Assembly (NCBI RefSeq): GCF_050122995.1
Contig: NZ_JBNLIA010000012.1
Span: 128,447 to 192,446 of the forward strand
Length of the DNA stretch: 64,000 bases
Direction of reading: 5' to 3'
Origin: Haloparvum alkalitolerans
Lineage (GTDB): Archaea; Halobacteriota; Halobacteria; Halobacteriales; Haloferacaceae
In this document: positions 21,417 to 30,083 of the stretch, in pieces
Layout: every line of letters begins with the position of its first letter
Position numbering within the stretch: the first letter of the stretch is position 1
The notes under the pieces: model-generated
Database searches by the model: none
The model's input: the letters and a program-made list of their open reading frames with translations, nothing else
Told to the model about the DNA's origin: nothing
Position numbers and translations under genes: made by a program

Positions 21417-21506
21417 TCCGCCGCCCGGTTCGTCGTTCCGCCGCCCCGTTCGTCGCCCCGCCGCCCGGTTCGTCGTTCCGCCGCCCGGTTCATCGCTCCG
21501 CCGCCG
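21417..21506. repeat. 20-bp tandem repeat upstream of an EEP gene
   Basis: Four units of a 20-base repeat, TCCGCCGCCCGGTTCGTCGT and one- to three-base variants, plus a partial fifth. It ends about 35 bases before the start codon of the next gene and so overlaps its promoter region. Confidence 0.8.
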
Positions 21507-21542
21507 CGCCTTTTAACGCCCCGCCGCGCGTTGCACAGGTCG

Positions 21543-22337
21543 ATGACCGAGCTTCGGGTCTGTTCGTACAACGTGCGCTACGCGAACCCGGACGAGGGCC
21601 ACGACGTGTGGGAGTTCCGCCGCGCGGGCGTGACGGACCTCGTCCGGTTCCACGCGCCCGACCTCGTCGGGTTCCAGGAACCGCTCCCGGAGCAGGTGGC
21701 GGACCTCGAGGAGGGACTCCCGGCGCACCGCCTCGTCGGTCGCGGACGGCGGGCCGACGGGGACGGCGAGGCGTGTCCCGTCGGCGCGCGGACCGACCGC
21801 TGGACGATAACCGATCGCGACACCTTCTGGCTCTCCGAGACGCCCGAGGAGCCCGGCGCCGCGTGGGGGGCGAACCATCCCCGGATCGTCACCTGGGCGC
21901 GCGTGGCGCGCGCCGGTGATGAGGGGGCCGAAGGCGGCGGCCGCGGCCCCGCGTGCTACCTGTTCAACACCCACTTCGACCACGAGAGCGCGCGGGCCCG
22001 CCGCGAGAGCGCTCGGCTGCTCCGGGAGCGCGTGGCGGCGATAGCGACCGACGCGCCCGCGGTCGTGGTCGGCGACCTCAACTGCCGGCCGGGGAGCGAG
22101 CCGCACCGGATCCTCACCGACGGCGGCCTCCGACCGGCCGCCGAGGCGGCCGACGTGACCCACGGCCCGGACACCAGCATTACCGACTTCCGGGGACCGA
22201 TCCACGGCCGGCGCATCGACCACGTCCTCGTCGGCCCCGAGGTGACGGTCGAGGCCTTCGCGACGCTCGCGGATCTGGACGACCGCGGGCGCCACCCCTC
22301 CGACCACCTGCCCGTACTGGCGCGGCTTCGGATCTGA
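21543..22337 (+). CDS. Endonuclease/exonuclease/phosphatase family protein
   Basis: 264-aa EEP-fold metal-dependent phosphoesterase. Family motifs are CSYNVRYAN near the N-terminus, VGFQEP (catalytic Glu), FNTHFDHES, GDLNCRPGSEP and the final SDHLPVLARL with the catalytic His. The pattern is closest to the group acting on DNA, phosphoinositides or nucleotides; the substrate cannot be told. The ATG at 21543 gives MTELRVCSYN; four in-frame codons precede it. Family 1 copy 2 follows in the convergent gap. Confidence 0.85.
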   Translation: MTELRVCSYNVRYANPDEGHDVWEFRRAGVTDLVRFHAPDLVGFQEPLPEQVADLEEGLPAHRLVGRGRRADGDGEACPVGARTDRWTITDRDTFWLSETPEEPGAAWGANHPRIVTWARVARAGDEGAEGGGRGPACYLFNTHFDHESARARRESARLLRERVAAIATDAPAVVVGDLNCRPGSEPHRILTDGGLRPAAEAADVTHGPDTSITDFRGPIHGRRIDHVLVGPEVTVEAFATLADLDDRGRHPSDHLPVLARLRI

Positions 22338-22431
22338 CGGTGTTCCACGGAGGTTCTCGGAGGATTGAGAAGGAGTGGTGACTGGTGCGGGCGGATCGTG
22401 AAGGTCGCGTCCGGTTCGAACGTCGCATTTG

Positions 22432-22880
22432 GCTCTCTGAGACACCCATTCCGGTACTGTTGCAGTTCCTGCTGATCTGGACAGCAACACCCAGAAAGCC
22501 CCAGCCGGCTCTCCCTGCGACGTTTTTTCTGAGTCTGCTGTCGATCCTGCTGATCTGGACAGCAACACCCAGAAAGCCCCAGCCGGCTCGACCGGCCGCG
22601 GCACGCTCTGCGCGCTCGCGCCTCTCAGCAACGCCCGGCGCGAGTGCTTGAGGCGCCGGGGCCGGATCGAGCCGGCTGCCCCTTTCAGTCCCACCCACAG
22701 CCCCGCCCCGTACCGCAACCGCCCAGCTCCGCAACCGCACAGCTCCGCAACCGCACAGCAGCCTCACGCCTCCCCAGCCTCGCCGCAGCCGCGGTCGCGC
22801 GACCGCACCGTACCGCTGCGCGACCGCGGCTGCGGGCTCCCTCGCGCGCGTTTCTCGCGCGCGCCGACCGCACCGCCACG
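22432..22880 (-). repeat. Family 1 dispersed element, copy 2
   Basis: Lies between the convergent EEP and DUF1028 genes. Module A occurs twice (about 22465-22507 and 22540-22589), each with the TGCTG/CAGCA hairpin and AAGCCCCAGCCGGCTC. Module C (GCCGGCTGCCCCTTTCAG, 22671-22688), a short CGCAACCGCACAGCTC repeat (D), E (CCTCCCCAGCCTCG, 22769-22782) and the F hairpin (22842-22863) follow. Modules B and G are reduced or missing. In the sense of DUF1028 it starts about 60 bases after that gene's stop, matching copies 1 and 3. Confidence 0.8.
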
Positions 22881-22940
22881 ACCACTGACTGAACGGACGG
22901 CCGTTGCCGAACGCTCGAAATTCGTGGCTTGCGATGGCCA

Positions 22941-23693
22941 CTACTCGGCGTCGTCGCGTTCGTCGTTCTCCTCTGGGTCTTCGGCGTCTTTGCCGTCTTC
23001 GGCATCTTCCGCTTCCCTCTCGTACTTCGCCAACGCGTCCTCCCAGCCGCGCGCGGCCGTCTCGTGGGTCTCGCGCAGGTCCGCGATGGGGGTCTCGGTC
23101 GCGTCGACGCGCAGGTCGGTGTAGTAGGGGTCCCCGCCCTCGCGGTCCTCGGTGGTCTCGACGATCAGCGCGGCCGACTGAACGGGGAGGTCCTCGCGCT
23201 TGTCCCCGCCCTCTGCGTGGCCGGCTTCGAGCGCGTCGATCAGCCGTTCGGACAGCGGCGCGTCGCCGAAGGCGTCGGACTCGTAGGCGGCCGCGGTCGC
23301 CTCGATCACCGCCTCGCCGGTCAGCAGGTTGCCCGCGACGGTGTAGTTCTCGCCGACGGTGTGGCCGAACCAGCCCTTGCACTCCTCGCCGGAGAACGCG
23401 AACGTCCCGTCGGCGTCGACGCCGTGGAGCTGACGGCTCTCCTTCCCGTCGTCGGCGTTCAGCAGGGCGGGCAGGGCGTCCTCGACCGCGAGCCCGTCGT
23501 CGAGGTACGCGAGCCCCTTCCGCCCGAGCTCGACGTTGACGAGCGACTGGGTGGCGACCGCCCCGTTCTCGGAGGCGAACGGACAGAGCGTCCCCACGCC
23601 GGGCAGTCGGGTGGTGACGGCGACGCCGAACCGGGTCTGTCTCTCGCCCTCGTCGTCGGTGTACTCCTCGCGGACGCAGATGCTGAAGGTCAT
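22941..23693 (-). CDS. DUF1028 family protein (Ntn-hydrolase-like)
   Basis: 250-aa protein of the DUF1028 family, predicted to have an N-terminal nucleophile hydrolase-like fold. Recognisable parts: MTFSICVREE, FGVAVTTRLPGVGTLCPF, GAVATQSLVNVELGRKGL, HTVGENYTVAGNLLTG and the Asp-rich YYTDLRVD segment. The C-terminal 35 residues are an acidic halophilic extension. The start at 23693 is chosen over 23720 because MTFSICVRE is the usual beginning. The biochemical role is unknown. Confidence 0.82.
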   Translation of the reverse strand: MTFSICVREEYTDDEGERQTRFGVAVTTRLPGVGTLCPFASENGAVATQSLVNVELGRKGLAYLDDGLAVEDALPALLNADDGKESRQLHGVDADGTFAFSGEECKGWFGHTVGENYTVAGNLLTGEAVIEATAAAYESDAFGDAPLSERLIDALEAGHAEGGDKREDLPVQSAALIVETTEDREGGDPYYTDLRVDATETPIADLRETHETAARGWEDALAKYEREAEDAEDGKDAEDPEENDERDDAE

Positions 23694-23868
23694 GGCCGAG
23701 CCTCGCCCGCGAGCGGACAAAAATCCGGGTTTCGCGGAAGGGCGGACGGGGTCACGCGGGTCCCGGCAGGCCCGGACCGGCCCCGCGCCCGTTCCGCGTC
23801 GCTACACCCCCGCGGCCGCGAGCGCGTCTGACGTAAGACCTAATGCGGTCTCCCCGGCATTGGGGTGT

Positions 23869-24222
23869 ATGGGCATCATGAGCAAGATCCTCGGCGGCGG
23901 GGGTAACCGGTCGGTCGACGACTACGTCGAACTCGACCTCGACGACTTCGCCGAGGCGGCCGGCGGCGCAGGGATCACGGTCCACATCGCGGAGATCGGC
24001 GACAAAAGCGACATCATCCCGATAAAGGACGCCGTCTACGACGGCGACTTCGTCATCGCGGACATCACGCGCCACTCCACCTCCGACCGCACGGTCGAGT
24101 ACATCATCGACGAGCTGCGGCAGGTCGCACAGGAGGTCGACGGCGACATCGTCCAGAAGGGCGACGACCAGATCATCCTCGCGCCGACCGGCGTCTCCAT
24201 CTCGCGACAGAAACTGGAGTAG
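23869..24222 (+). CDS. sepF: Cell division protein SepF
   Basis: 117-aa SepF, shown in haloarchaea to anchor FtsZ to the membrane at the division site. The N-terminal MGIMSKILGGGG region matches the membrane-targeting amphipathic segment with glycine linker. The core (about 22-110) has VHIAEIGDKSDIIPIKDA, GDFVIADITRHSTSDRT and GDDQIILAPTGVSISR. An alternative start at 23878 (MSKIL) would lose only three residues. No ftsZ gene is in the window. Confidence 0.93.
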   Translation: MGIMSKILGGGGNRSVDDYVELDLDDFAEAAGGAGITVHIAEIGDKSDIIPIKDAVYDGDFVIADITRHSTSDRTVEYIIDELRQVAQEVDGDIVQKGDDQIILAPTGVSISRQKLE

Positions 24223-24257
24223 CGGATACGCTTGTCCTCCCGCGCACTCCGTGGAAC

Positions 24258-24503
24258 ATGAGCAGGACGCCGCTGCGCGTCTCCGCCGGTGAACTCTCCG
24301 CGGACGAGATCATCGACCAGCTCCGCGACGGCCGGCGCGTGCTCGTCACCGTCGAGGCGTACGGGAGCGAGTCGGAGGTCGCGCTCCGCCACGACGGCGA
24401 GACGTTCTACTGCGACACGCCGACGCGACTCCACCGCCACGACGACGAGGCGGGCATGCGCGAGTGCATCGCTCACATGGGATACGCCCGGCCGGAGAAC
24501 TGA
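24258..24503 (+). CDS. Haloarchaeal small conserved protein
   Basis: 81-aa soluble protein between sepF and a regulator gene, same strand. It contains ADEIIDQLRDGRRVLVTVE and a His-rich C-terminal part (LRHDGETFYCDT, RLHRHDDEAGMRECIAHMG) with two cysteines and several histidines that could bind a metal. The family is not recognised. It may form a short transcript with sepF (35-base gap) and the next gene (30-base gap). Confidence 0.65.
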   Translation: MSRTPLRVSAGELSADEIIDQLRDGRRVLVTVEAYGSESEVALRHDGETFYCDTPTRLHRHDDEAGMRECIAHMGYARPEN

Positions 24504-24533
24504 CTTTTAAGCGCACGGTCACGTACTACGCCC

Positions 24534-24908
24534 ATGAGCGAACCCGAGATCGAGGACCTCGTCGGTGACTCCTCGCCGAGCTTCGAGCACGTCCTCTCGT
24601 GTGTGTTCGGCGTCCGCGACCACGAGAGCCGGACGTACGTCGTCCTGTTGAACAACCCCGGCAGCACCATCGCGGAGCTGGCCGAGGAGCTCGACCGCGA
24701 CCGGTCGAACGTCAACCGCTCGCTGTCGACGCTTCTGGAGAAGGGGCTCGTCGAGCGCCAGCGCCGCCTGCTCGACTCGGGCGGCTACGTCTACCAGTAC
24801 ACGGCCGTCCCGCTGTCGGAGGCGAAAGAGCGGCTCCACGCCGCGCTCGACGAGTGGGTCGCCGACGTTCACGACGCCATCGACGGGTTCGAGCCGGAGG
24901 AGCTGTGA
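24534..24908 (+). CDS. Winged-helix transcriptional regulator (TrmB/MarR-like)
   Basis: 124-aa DNA-binding protein. The helix-turn-helix is at about 40-65 (NNPGSTIAELAEELDRDRSNVNRSLSTL), followed by the wing (LVERQRRLLDSGGYVYQYT). The C-terminal helix (LSEAKERLHAALDEWVADV) resembles the dimerisation part of short TrmB-like regulators. No ligand domain is present, so it probably responds through its oligomeric state or a partner. Its target cannot be deduced. Confidence 0.82.
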   Translation: MSEPEIEDLVGDSSPSFEHVLSCVFGVRDHESRTYVVLLNNPGSTIAELAEELDRDRSNVNRSLSTLLEKGLVERQRRLLDSGGYVYQYTAVPLSEAKERLHAALDEWVADVHDAIDGFEPEEL

Positions 24909-24924
24909 CCGGCACCCGCCCCCG

Positions 24925-26130
24925 TCACGGCGCCGGCTCGTAGGCCACCACCGCGCCCGCGATGCCGTCGACCGCGAGCAGCCGCCCGCCGCCGACCGCC
25001 AGCCCGCCGTGGGCGGCGAGGTGGCCGCCCTCCTCGCGGATCGTCAGCAGCTCCCGGTCGGCGAACCGACCGGGGTCGCCGCGCCGGTTGACGACCACCT
25101 CCCCGCCGGCGGCCGCGACCGTGTCGCCGACGACCGCGGGCTGGGACACCTGGATCCCGGTCCCGCCGTCCGCCGTCCAGCGCCGCGAGCCGTCGCTCGC
25201 GTCGTGGGCCGTCAGGCTGCTGTCGGCGACGTAGACCGTCTCCTCCGCGGCCGCCACGCTCGTCCAGCTCCCACGGTCGATCCGCCAGCGGCGCTCGCCG
25301 TCGGGCTCGAGCGCGACCGTGCCCCCGATCCCGGTCGCCACGACGCCACCCTCGTCCGCGACCGGGCTCGCCATTGCCGCCTCCAACGGTTCCCGCCAGC
25401 GAGGCTCGCCCGAGGCCCGGTCGAGCGCGAGCAGGGTGCCGTCGTCGGGGAGGTAGACGCGGTCCCTGTCGACCGCGGGGGCGATCAGCGTCGTCATGTC
25501 GTCGCCGACGGCGTTGTACTCGTCGTAGCGGAGGGGTTCGAGCGGCCGGCGCCAGCGGACCCGCTCGGGGCCGTCCGCGTCGCCGTCGAGGTCGACCGCG
25601 AGCGCGGCGGCGTCCGTGCGCAGGTACGCGGCGCCGTCGGCGACGCTCGGCGCGAACCCCCGCGCCTCGAGTTCGACGCGCCACAGCTCGGTCCCGGTCG
25701 CGCGGTCGAGGGCGACGAGCGCGGGCGGGTCCTCGGTCCTGGTCGGCGGGTCGTGGGGGACGAGCACCGCGCCGTCGGTGAGCGCGAGACCGCCGGAGGG
25801 TAGCAGGTCGACCGGCTCCGGCCACCGCGGCGCGCCGTCGGCGGCGGCGAGCGCGAAGACGCCGTGGTCGCCGGCGGCGTAGACGGTCCCCTCCGCGATG
25901 ACCGGTTGGACGTACGGCCAGCCGCCGATGCGGTGACGCCACGCGACGCCGACCGCCGCGGGAAGGGTCGCGTGGGGGGCGTGGTTGGCGTTCGCGGCGT
26001 CGCGTCCGACCTGCGGCCAGTCGCCCGAGAGGTCGGGCTCGCGGTCCTCGTCGAGGGCGGCACAGCCAGCGAGCCCGGTCGCGCCGAGGGCGGCGGCGCC
26101 GGACAGGAGGTCGCGTCTGGTGGAGGGCAT
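24925..26130 (-). CDS. Tat lipoprotein with PQQ-like beta-propeller
   Basis: 401-aa secreted beta-propeller. The N-terminus has a twin-arginine signal (STRRDLLSGAAALGATGLAGC) with lipobox LAGC, so Cys about 21 would be lipidated and anchor the protein outside the membrane. The rest shows PQQ-type blades: DWPQVGRDAANANH, VYAAGDHGVFALAAADG, VYLPDDGTLLALDRASG and AVDGIAGAVVAYE. Such haloarchaeal propellers often bind no PQQ and have unknown partners. The frame is open far upstream; 26130 is chosen for the signal peptide. Confidence 0.85.
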   Translation of the reverse strand: MPSTRRDLLSGAAALGATGLAGCAALDEDREPDLSGDWPQVGRDAANANHAPHATLPAAVGVAWRHRIGGWPYVQPVIAEGTVYAAGDHGVFALAAADGAPRWPEPVDLLPSGGLALTDGAVLVPHDPPTRTEDPPALVALDRATGTELWRVELEARGFAPSVADGAAYLRTDAAALAVDLDGDADGPERVRWRRPLEPLRYDEYNAVGDDMTTLIAPAVDRDRVYLPDDGTLLALDRASGEPRWREPLEAAMASPVADEGGVVATGIGGTVALEPDGERRWRIDRGSWTSVAAAEETVYVADSSLTAHDASDGSRRWTADGGTGIQVSQPAVVGDTVAAAGGEVVVNRRGDPGRFADRELLTIREEGGHLAAHGGLAVGGGRLLAVDGIAGAVVAYEPAP

Positions 26131-26276
26131 CGTGCGGGCGTTCCGGCGGCGCGGATAAAGGCTTTCAGGACTCCGGGGGCGGTCGGCGCCGGGCGGCGCG
26201 GGTCGGTCCTGGTCTCGGCCGGCACCATCCGCCCCCACCGCCCGCCTTTTACGGGCCGGGCGCGGAGGGTTGGCCA

Positions 26277-27563
26277 ATGAGTCTCGACCTCGACGCTCCG
26301 GCCTCCGAGGCCCCCGACTGCGCGGCCGACGGCGCGTGGCTCGCCTGCATCGAGTGCGGCGCGACGTTCGCCCCCTTCGACGACGTGCGCTACACGTGCG
26401 ACGACTGCGACGGTCTGCTGGAGGTGCGGTACGCCGACCCGCCGACGTTCGACGACTTCGGCGCGGGCGCACCCAGCGAGGGCCCCGAGCGCGGCGTCTG
26501 GCGCTACCGCGCGGCGCTCCCGTTCGACCTCGGCGTCACGCTCCCCGAGGGAGACACGCCGCTCCACGAGGTCCCCCGCCTCGAGGCGGACGTGGGCGTC
26601 GACGCGCTCCGGATCAAACACGAGGGGATGAACCCCACCGGCTCGTTCAAGGACCGCGGGATGACCGTCGGCGTCCGCGTCGCGGAGGAGCTCGGCGTCG
26701 GCGCGCTCGCGTGCGCCTCGACCGGCAACACCTCCGCGGCGCTCGCCGCCTACGGCGGCCGCGCGGGCCTCGAGACGCTCGTCCTGCTCCCGGAGGGGAA
26801 GGTCGCGGCCGGCAAGATCGCACAGGCGAGCCTCCACGGCGCCCGCATCCTGGAGGTGGCCGGCAACTTCGACAGCTGTCTCGACATCGTGCAGGATCTC
26901 GCCGCGCGCGGCGAGGCGTATCTGCTCAACTCGCTGAACCCCTTCCGGCTGGAGGGACAGAAGACCATCGGCTTCGAGATCCTGGAGGCGTTCCACGCCG
27001 ACTACGGCGCCTACCCGGACCGGATCGTGCTCCCGGTCGGCAACGCCGGCAACACGTCGGCCATTTATAAAGCGTTCCGCGAGCTGGTGCAGGCCGGCGC
27101 GCTCGACCCCGCCGAGGTCCCGAAGATCACCGGCGTGCAGGCCGAGGGCGCCGCGCCGATGGTCGAGGCGGTCGAGAACGGGGCCGACGAGGTCCGGCGC
27201 TGGGAGGACGTCGAGACGCGCGCGACCGCGATCCGCATCGGCAACCCCGTCAACGCGCCGAAGGCGCTCCCGGGGATCAGGAACACCGGCGGCACCGCGG
27301 TCGCCGTCTCGGACGACGAGATAACTACGGCCCAGCGCGACCTCGCCCACGAGGGCGTCGGCGTCGAGCCGGCCTCCGCCGCCAGCGTCGCCGGGCTCAG
27401 AAAGCTCCGCCGCGAGGGCGTCGTGGACGACGACGAGCAGGTGGTCTGTCTCACCACGGGTCACCTGCTGAAGGACCCCGACGCGGCCTACGCCGCCGGC
27501 GGCGACCCCGAGCCGGTCCCGAACGACACCGACGCGGTGCTCGCGCACCTGAACGACGCCTGA
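26277..27563 (+). CDS. thrC: Threonine synthase
   Basis: 428-aa PLP enzyme converting O-phosphohomoserine to threonine. It has an N-terminal zinc ribbon (Cys24, Cys27, Cys41, Cys44: CIECG and CDDCDG) common in archaeal ThrC. The PLP lysine is near 125 in NPTGSFKDRG, with the phosphate loop in VGNAGNTSAIYKA. Length and order fit the family. It stands alone, facing away from the propeller gene across about 145 bases. Confidence 0.93.
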   Translation: MSLDLDAPASEAPDCAADGAWLACIECGATFAPFDDVRYTCDDCDGLLEVRYADPPTFDDFGAGAPSEGPERGVWRYRAALPFDLGVTLPEGDTPLHEVPRLEADVGVDALRIKHEGMNPTGSFKDRGMTVGVRVAEELGVGALACASTGNTSAALAAYGGRAGLETLVLLPEGKVAAGKIAQASLHGARILEVAGNFDSCLDIVQDLAARGEAYLLNSLNPFRLEGQKTIGFEILEAFHADYGAYPDRIVLPVGNAGNTSAIYKAFRELVQAGALDPAEVPKITGVQAEGAAPMVEAVENGADEVRRWEDVETRATAIRIGNPVNAPKALPGIRNTGGTAVAVSDDEITTAQRDLAHEGVGVEPASAASVAGLRKLRREGVVDDDEQVVCLTTGHLLKDPDAAYAAGGDPEPVPNDTDAVLAHLNDA

Positions 27564-27653
27564 CGCGTCGTCGCCCGACGCGTCGACGTCTGACGCGGTG
27601 CCGACTCGCCCCGGACCGCACCCTTTTCCCGCCGGGCGCCCGCACGACGGGCC

Positions 27654-28337
27654 ATGAGTACGGTCGCGCTCGCGCTCGTCGCCGTCGTTCCCGTCGTCGC
27701 GTTCCTCGCGGCGACGGTCGGCCCGCTGTACGCCGCCGACCGGTTCCGCGAGACGCGGCCGCCGACCGACGCCGAGCGCCGGCGCCTCGACGCGCTCCGG
27801 GAGACGGCGTGCCTCGACGTGGGGCGCGTCGCGGTGTTCTCGCCGGCCGGCGGTGAGGATCCGGCCGACGCCGAGGAAGGCGGCGACCCCGCACCGGCCG
27901 AGATCTCCGTTCGCGGCCCGCCCGGCCGGCGCGTCCTGTTTCTGACGCCGGGCGTGTTCGACCTGGACGACGAGACGGCGACCGCCCTGCTGGCCGCGGA
28001 GGCGGGACGGCTGGCAACCCACTACAACGAGTTCCGGGCGGTCGCGACTGCCGCGGTGCTGACGCTGCTGGCGGCGGTGGTGACGACGCTCGTCCCCTTC
28101 GAGGCCGGCTTCACCGCGCTGGCCGCGGTCGGCTTCGTCGCCTTCTGGGCCGGCCGCCGGGTCCAGTACGCGGCGGACGCGCGGGCGGCCGACCGCGTGG
28201 GTGCGGAGACGCTCGCGGACGCCTTCGAGCGCGCGGCCGCGCTCCGCGGGGTCGAACCCGAGACCGGAACGTGGCGGACGTGGTTCGAGGTGCAGCCGCC
28301 GCTGGGGGACCGGATCGCGCGCCTGCGCGAGCGGTAG
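27654..28337 (+). CDS. Degenerate M48-like membrane protein
   Basis: 227-aa membrane protein that looks like an M48 (HtpX/Ste24-type) metalloprotease with a lost active site. One helix is at 2-24 and two are at about 124-165. Where M48 enzymes have HExxH there is AAEAGRLATHY; the later zinc-ligand region reads YAADARAADRVGAE; and the C-terminal HPPLxxRI signature survives as QPPLGDRIARL. Peptidase activity is therefore not expected. The alternative, an unrelated haloarchaeal membrane protein, cannot be ruled out. Confidence 0.6.
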   Translation: MSTVALALVAVVPVVAFLAATVGPLYAADRFRETRPPTDAERRRLDALRETACLDVGRVAVFSPAGGEDPADAEEGGDPAPAEISVRGPPGRRVLFLTPGVFDLDDETATALLAAEAGRLATHYNEFRAVATAAVLTLLAAVVTTLVPFEAGFTALAAVGFVAFWAGRRVQYAADARAADRVGAETLADAFERAAALRGVEPETGTWRTWFEVQPPLGDRIARLRER

Positions 28338-28417
28338 GCGTCGTCGCGCGGCGTCGGTCATCGCCGCCCCCGTCGCGGAGCGACGGAGTTAGGGGCCGGG
28401 ACGGCGGAGTCGCCGGC

Positions 28418-29716
28418 ATGGAGACGCTCGTCATCGCGGGCGGCCGGGTCCTCCGCCCGGACGGCCGCGTCACCGAGGACGACGTACTGGTCGACGCCGA
28501 CGCGGGCACGATAGAGGCGGTCGGGCCGGACCTGGAGGGCGACCGTCGGCTTGACGCCGAGGGCGGCGTGGTGATGCCGGGACTCGTCAACGCCCACACC
28601 CACGTCGCGATGACCCTGCTGCGCGGCTACGCCGACGACAAGGCGCTCGACGCGTGGCTGCGGGAGGACATCTGGCCGGCCGAGGCCGAGCTGACTCCCG
28701 CGGACGTGGAGATCGGCGCGGAGCTCGGGCTGCTCGAGATGATCCGCTCGGGGACGACCGCCTTCGCGGACATGTACTTCGAGATGGACCGCGTGGCCGC
28801 GGCCGTCGAGCGCGCGGGCCTCCGGGCCAGGCTCGGCCACGGCGTCGTCACGGTCGGGAAGGAGGACGCGGCCGCGACCGCGGACGTGGAGGAGTCCATC
28901 GCGGTGGCGACGGAGCTCGACGGCGCCGCCGACGGCCGGATCCGGACGATGTTCGCGCCCCACTCGCTGACCACGGTGGGGGAAGCGTACCTGCGCGAGG
29001 GGCTGGAACTCGCGGCCGCCCACGACCTGCCGGTCCACCTCCACGCCAACGAGACGACCGACGAGGTCGACCCCATCGTCGAGGAGCGCGGCGAGCGCCC
29101 GGTCGAGTACGCCGAGGACGCCGGCGCGCTCGGTCCCGAGAACTTCTTCGCGCACGGTGTTCACGTCGACGAGACGGAGATCGCGCGGCTCGCCGCGACC
29201 GACACCGCGGTCGTTCACTGCCCGGCGTCGAACATGAAACTCGCCAGCGGGCTGGCGCCGGTCCAGCGGCTCCGCGACGCGGGCGTGACGGTCGGGCTCG
29301 GGACGGACGGCGCCGCCTCGAACAACGACCTCGACCTGTTCGACGAGATGCGCGACGCGGCGATGGTCGGCAAGGTCGCCGCGGACGACGCGGCCGCGGT
29401 CCCCGCGGAGGCGGTCGTGGAGATGGCGACCGCGGGCGGGGCCGCCGCCACCGGCCTCCCCGGCGGACGGGTCGAGGCCGGCGCGGCCGCGGACCTGATC
29501 GTCGTCGACTTCGACGCGCCGCACCTCACGCCGACCCACGACGTCGTCTCGCACCTCGCGTACGCCGCCCGCGGCGGGGACGTGCGCCACACGGTCTGCG
29601 ACGGGACGGTACTGATGGAGGACCGCGAGGTGCTGACGCTGGACGCGGAGGCGGTACAGGACCGGGCCGCCGAACACGCCGCCGACCTCGTCGCGCGGGT
29701 CGACGCCGCGGAGTAG
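28418..29716 (+). CDS. 5-methylthioadenosine/S-adenosylhomocysteine deaminase-type amidohydrolase
   Basis: 432-aa cytosolic amidohydrolase of the MtaD/DadD group, which deaminates MTA, SAH or 5'-deoxyadenosine. The metal site shows His60 and His62 in VNAHTHVAMTLLRG, HLHANETTDE and HGVHVDETEI, then Asp in GLGTDGAASNNDLD. The ATG at 28418 gives the standard start METLVIAGGRVL. It complements adenosylhomocysteinase at 16,648 in nucleoside salvage. The exact preferred substrate cannot be told from sequence. Confidence 0.87.
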   Translation: METLVIAGGRVLRPDGRVTEDDVLVDADAGTIEAVGPDLEGDRRLDAEGGVVMPGLVNAHTHVAMTLLRGYADDKALDAWLREDIWPAEAELTPADVEIGAELGLLEMIRSGTTAFADMYFEMDRVAAAVERAGLRARLGHGVVTVGKEDAAATADVEESIAVATELDGAADGRIRTMFAPHSLTTVGEAYLREGLELAAAHDLPVHLHANETTDEVDPIVEERGERPVEYAEDAGALGPENFFAHGVHVDETEIARLAATDTAVVHCPASNMKLASGLAPVQRLRDAGVTVGLGTDGAASNNDLDLFDEMRDAAMVGKVAADDAAAVPAEAVVEMATAGGAAATGLPGGRVEAGAAADLIVVDFDAPHLTPTHDVVSHLAYAARGGDVRHTVCDGTVLMEDREVLTLDAEAVQDRAAEHAADLVARVDAAE

Positions 29717-29765
29717 GCACGCGGGCCGACGCCGCGGAGTAGGCGTGCGCCGACGCCGCGGTTTC
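29701..29765. repeat. Short direct repeat over an amidohydrolase stop codon
   Basis: Two and a half units of about 27 bases with the core GACGCCGCGGAGTAGGC, overlapping the last codons and stop of the amidohydrolase gene and repeated just downstream. It looks like a local duplication of the gene's 3' end. Confidence 0.6.
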
Positions 29766-29800
29766 GGGCTCGACGCCCGTCCGCGGCGTCGGTCGCCGCC

Positions 29801-30016
29801 TCAGTCGACGATGATGTCGTCGCCGTCGACGGTCGGCTCCGGGTCGGACTGCATGTGCTCCTGATAGCGGTCGATCCAGCCGGCGAAGCAGTCGGGGCAG
29901 AGCCGCTGCGTGTCGATGTTGGCCCGGTCGACGCTGAGCCGCACCGTGCGTGCGAGCGCGTCCGGGGTCGCGTCGCCGCAGGCGTCGCAGGGGTCGTCCG
30001 GCGGGGCGTCGCTCAT
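29801..30016 (-). CDS. Small zinc-ribbon protein downstream of upp
   Basis: 71-aa soluble protein with CDACG near the N-terminus (residues 10-14) and CPDCF near residue 40, spaced as a four-cysteine zinc ribbon. The C-terminus is acidic. I recall haloarchaeal proteins of this type only as unnamed DUFs. It follows upp on the same strand after 67 bases and may be read through from it. Confidence 0.68.
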   Translation of the reverse strand: MSDAPPDDPCDACGDATPDALARTVRLSVDRANIDTQRLCPDCFAGWIDRYQEHMQSDPEPTVDGDDIIVD

Positions 30017-30083
30017 ACCTCGTCGTCGGAGGGAACTGCCATAGTCGTTACGCGCCCGATACGCCGCGTTCGAGCGCTCGGCG

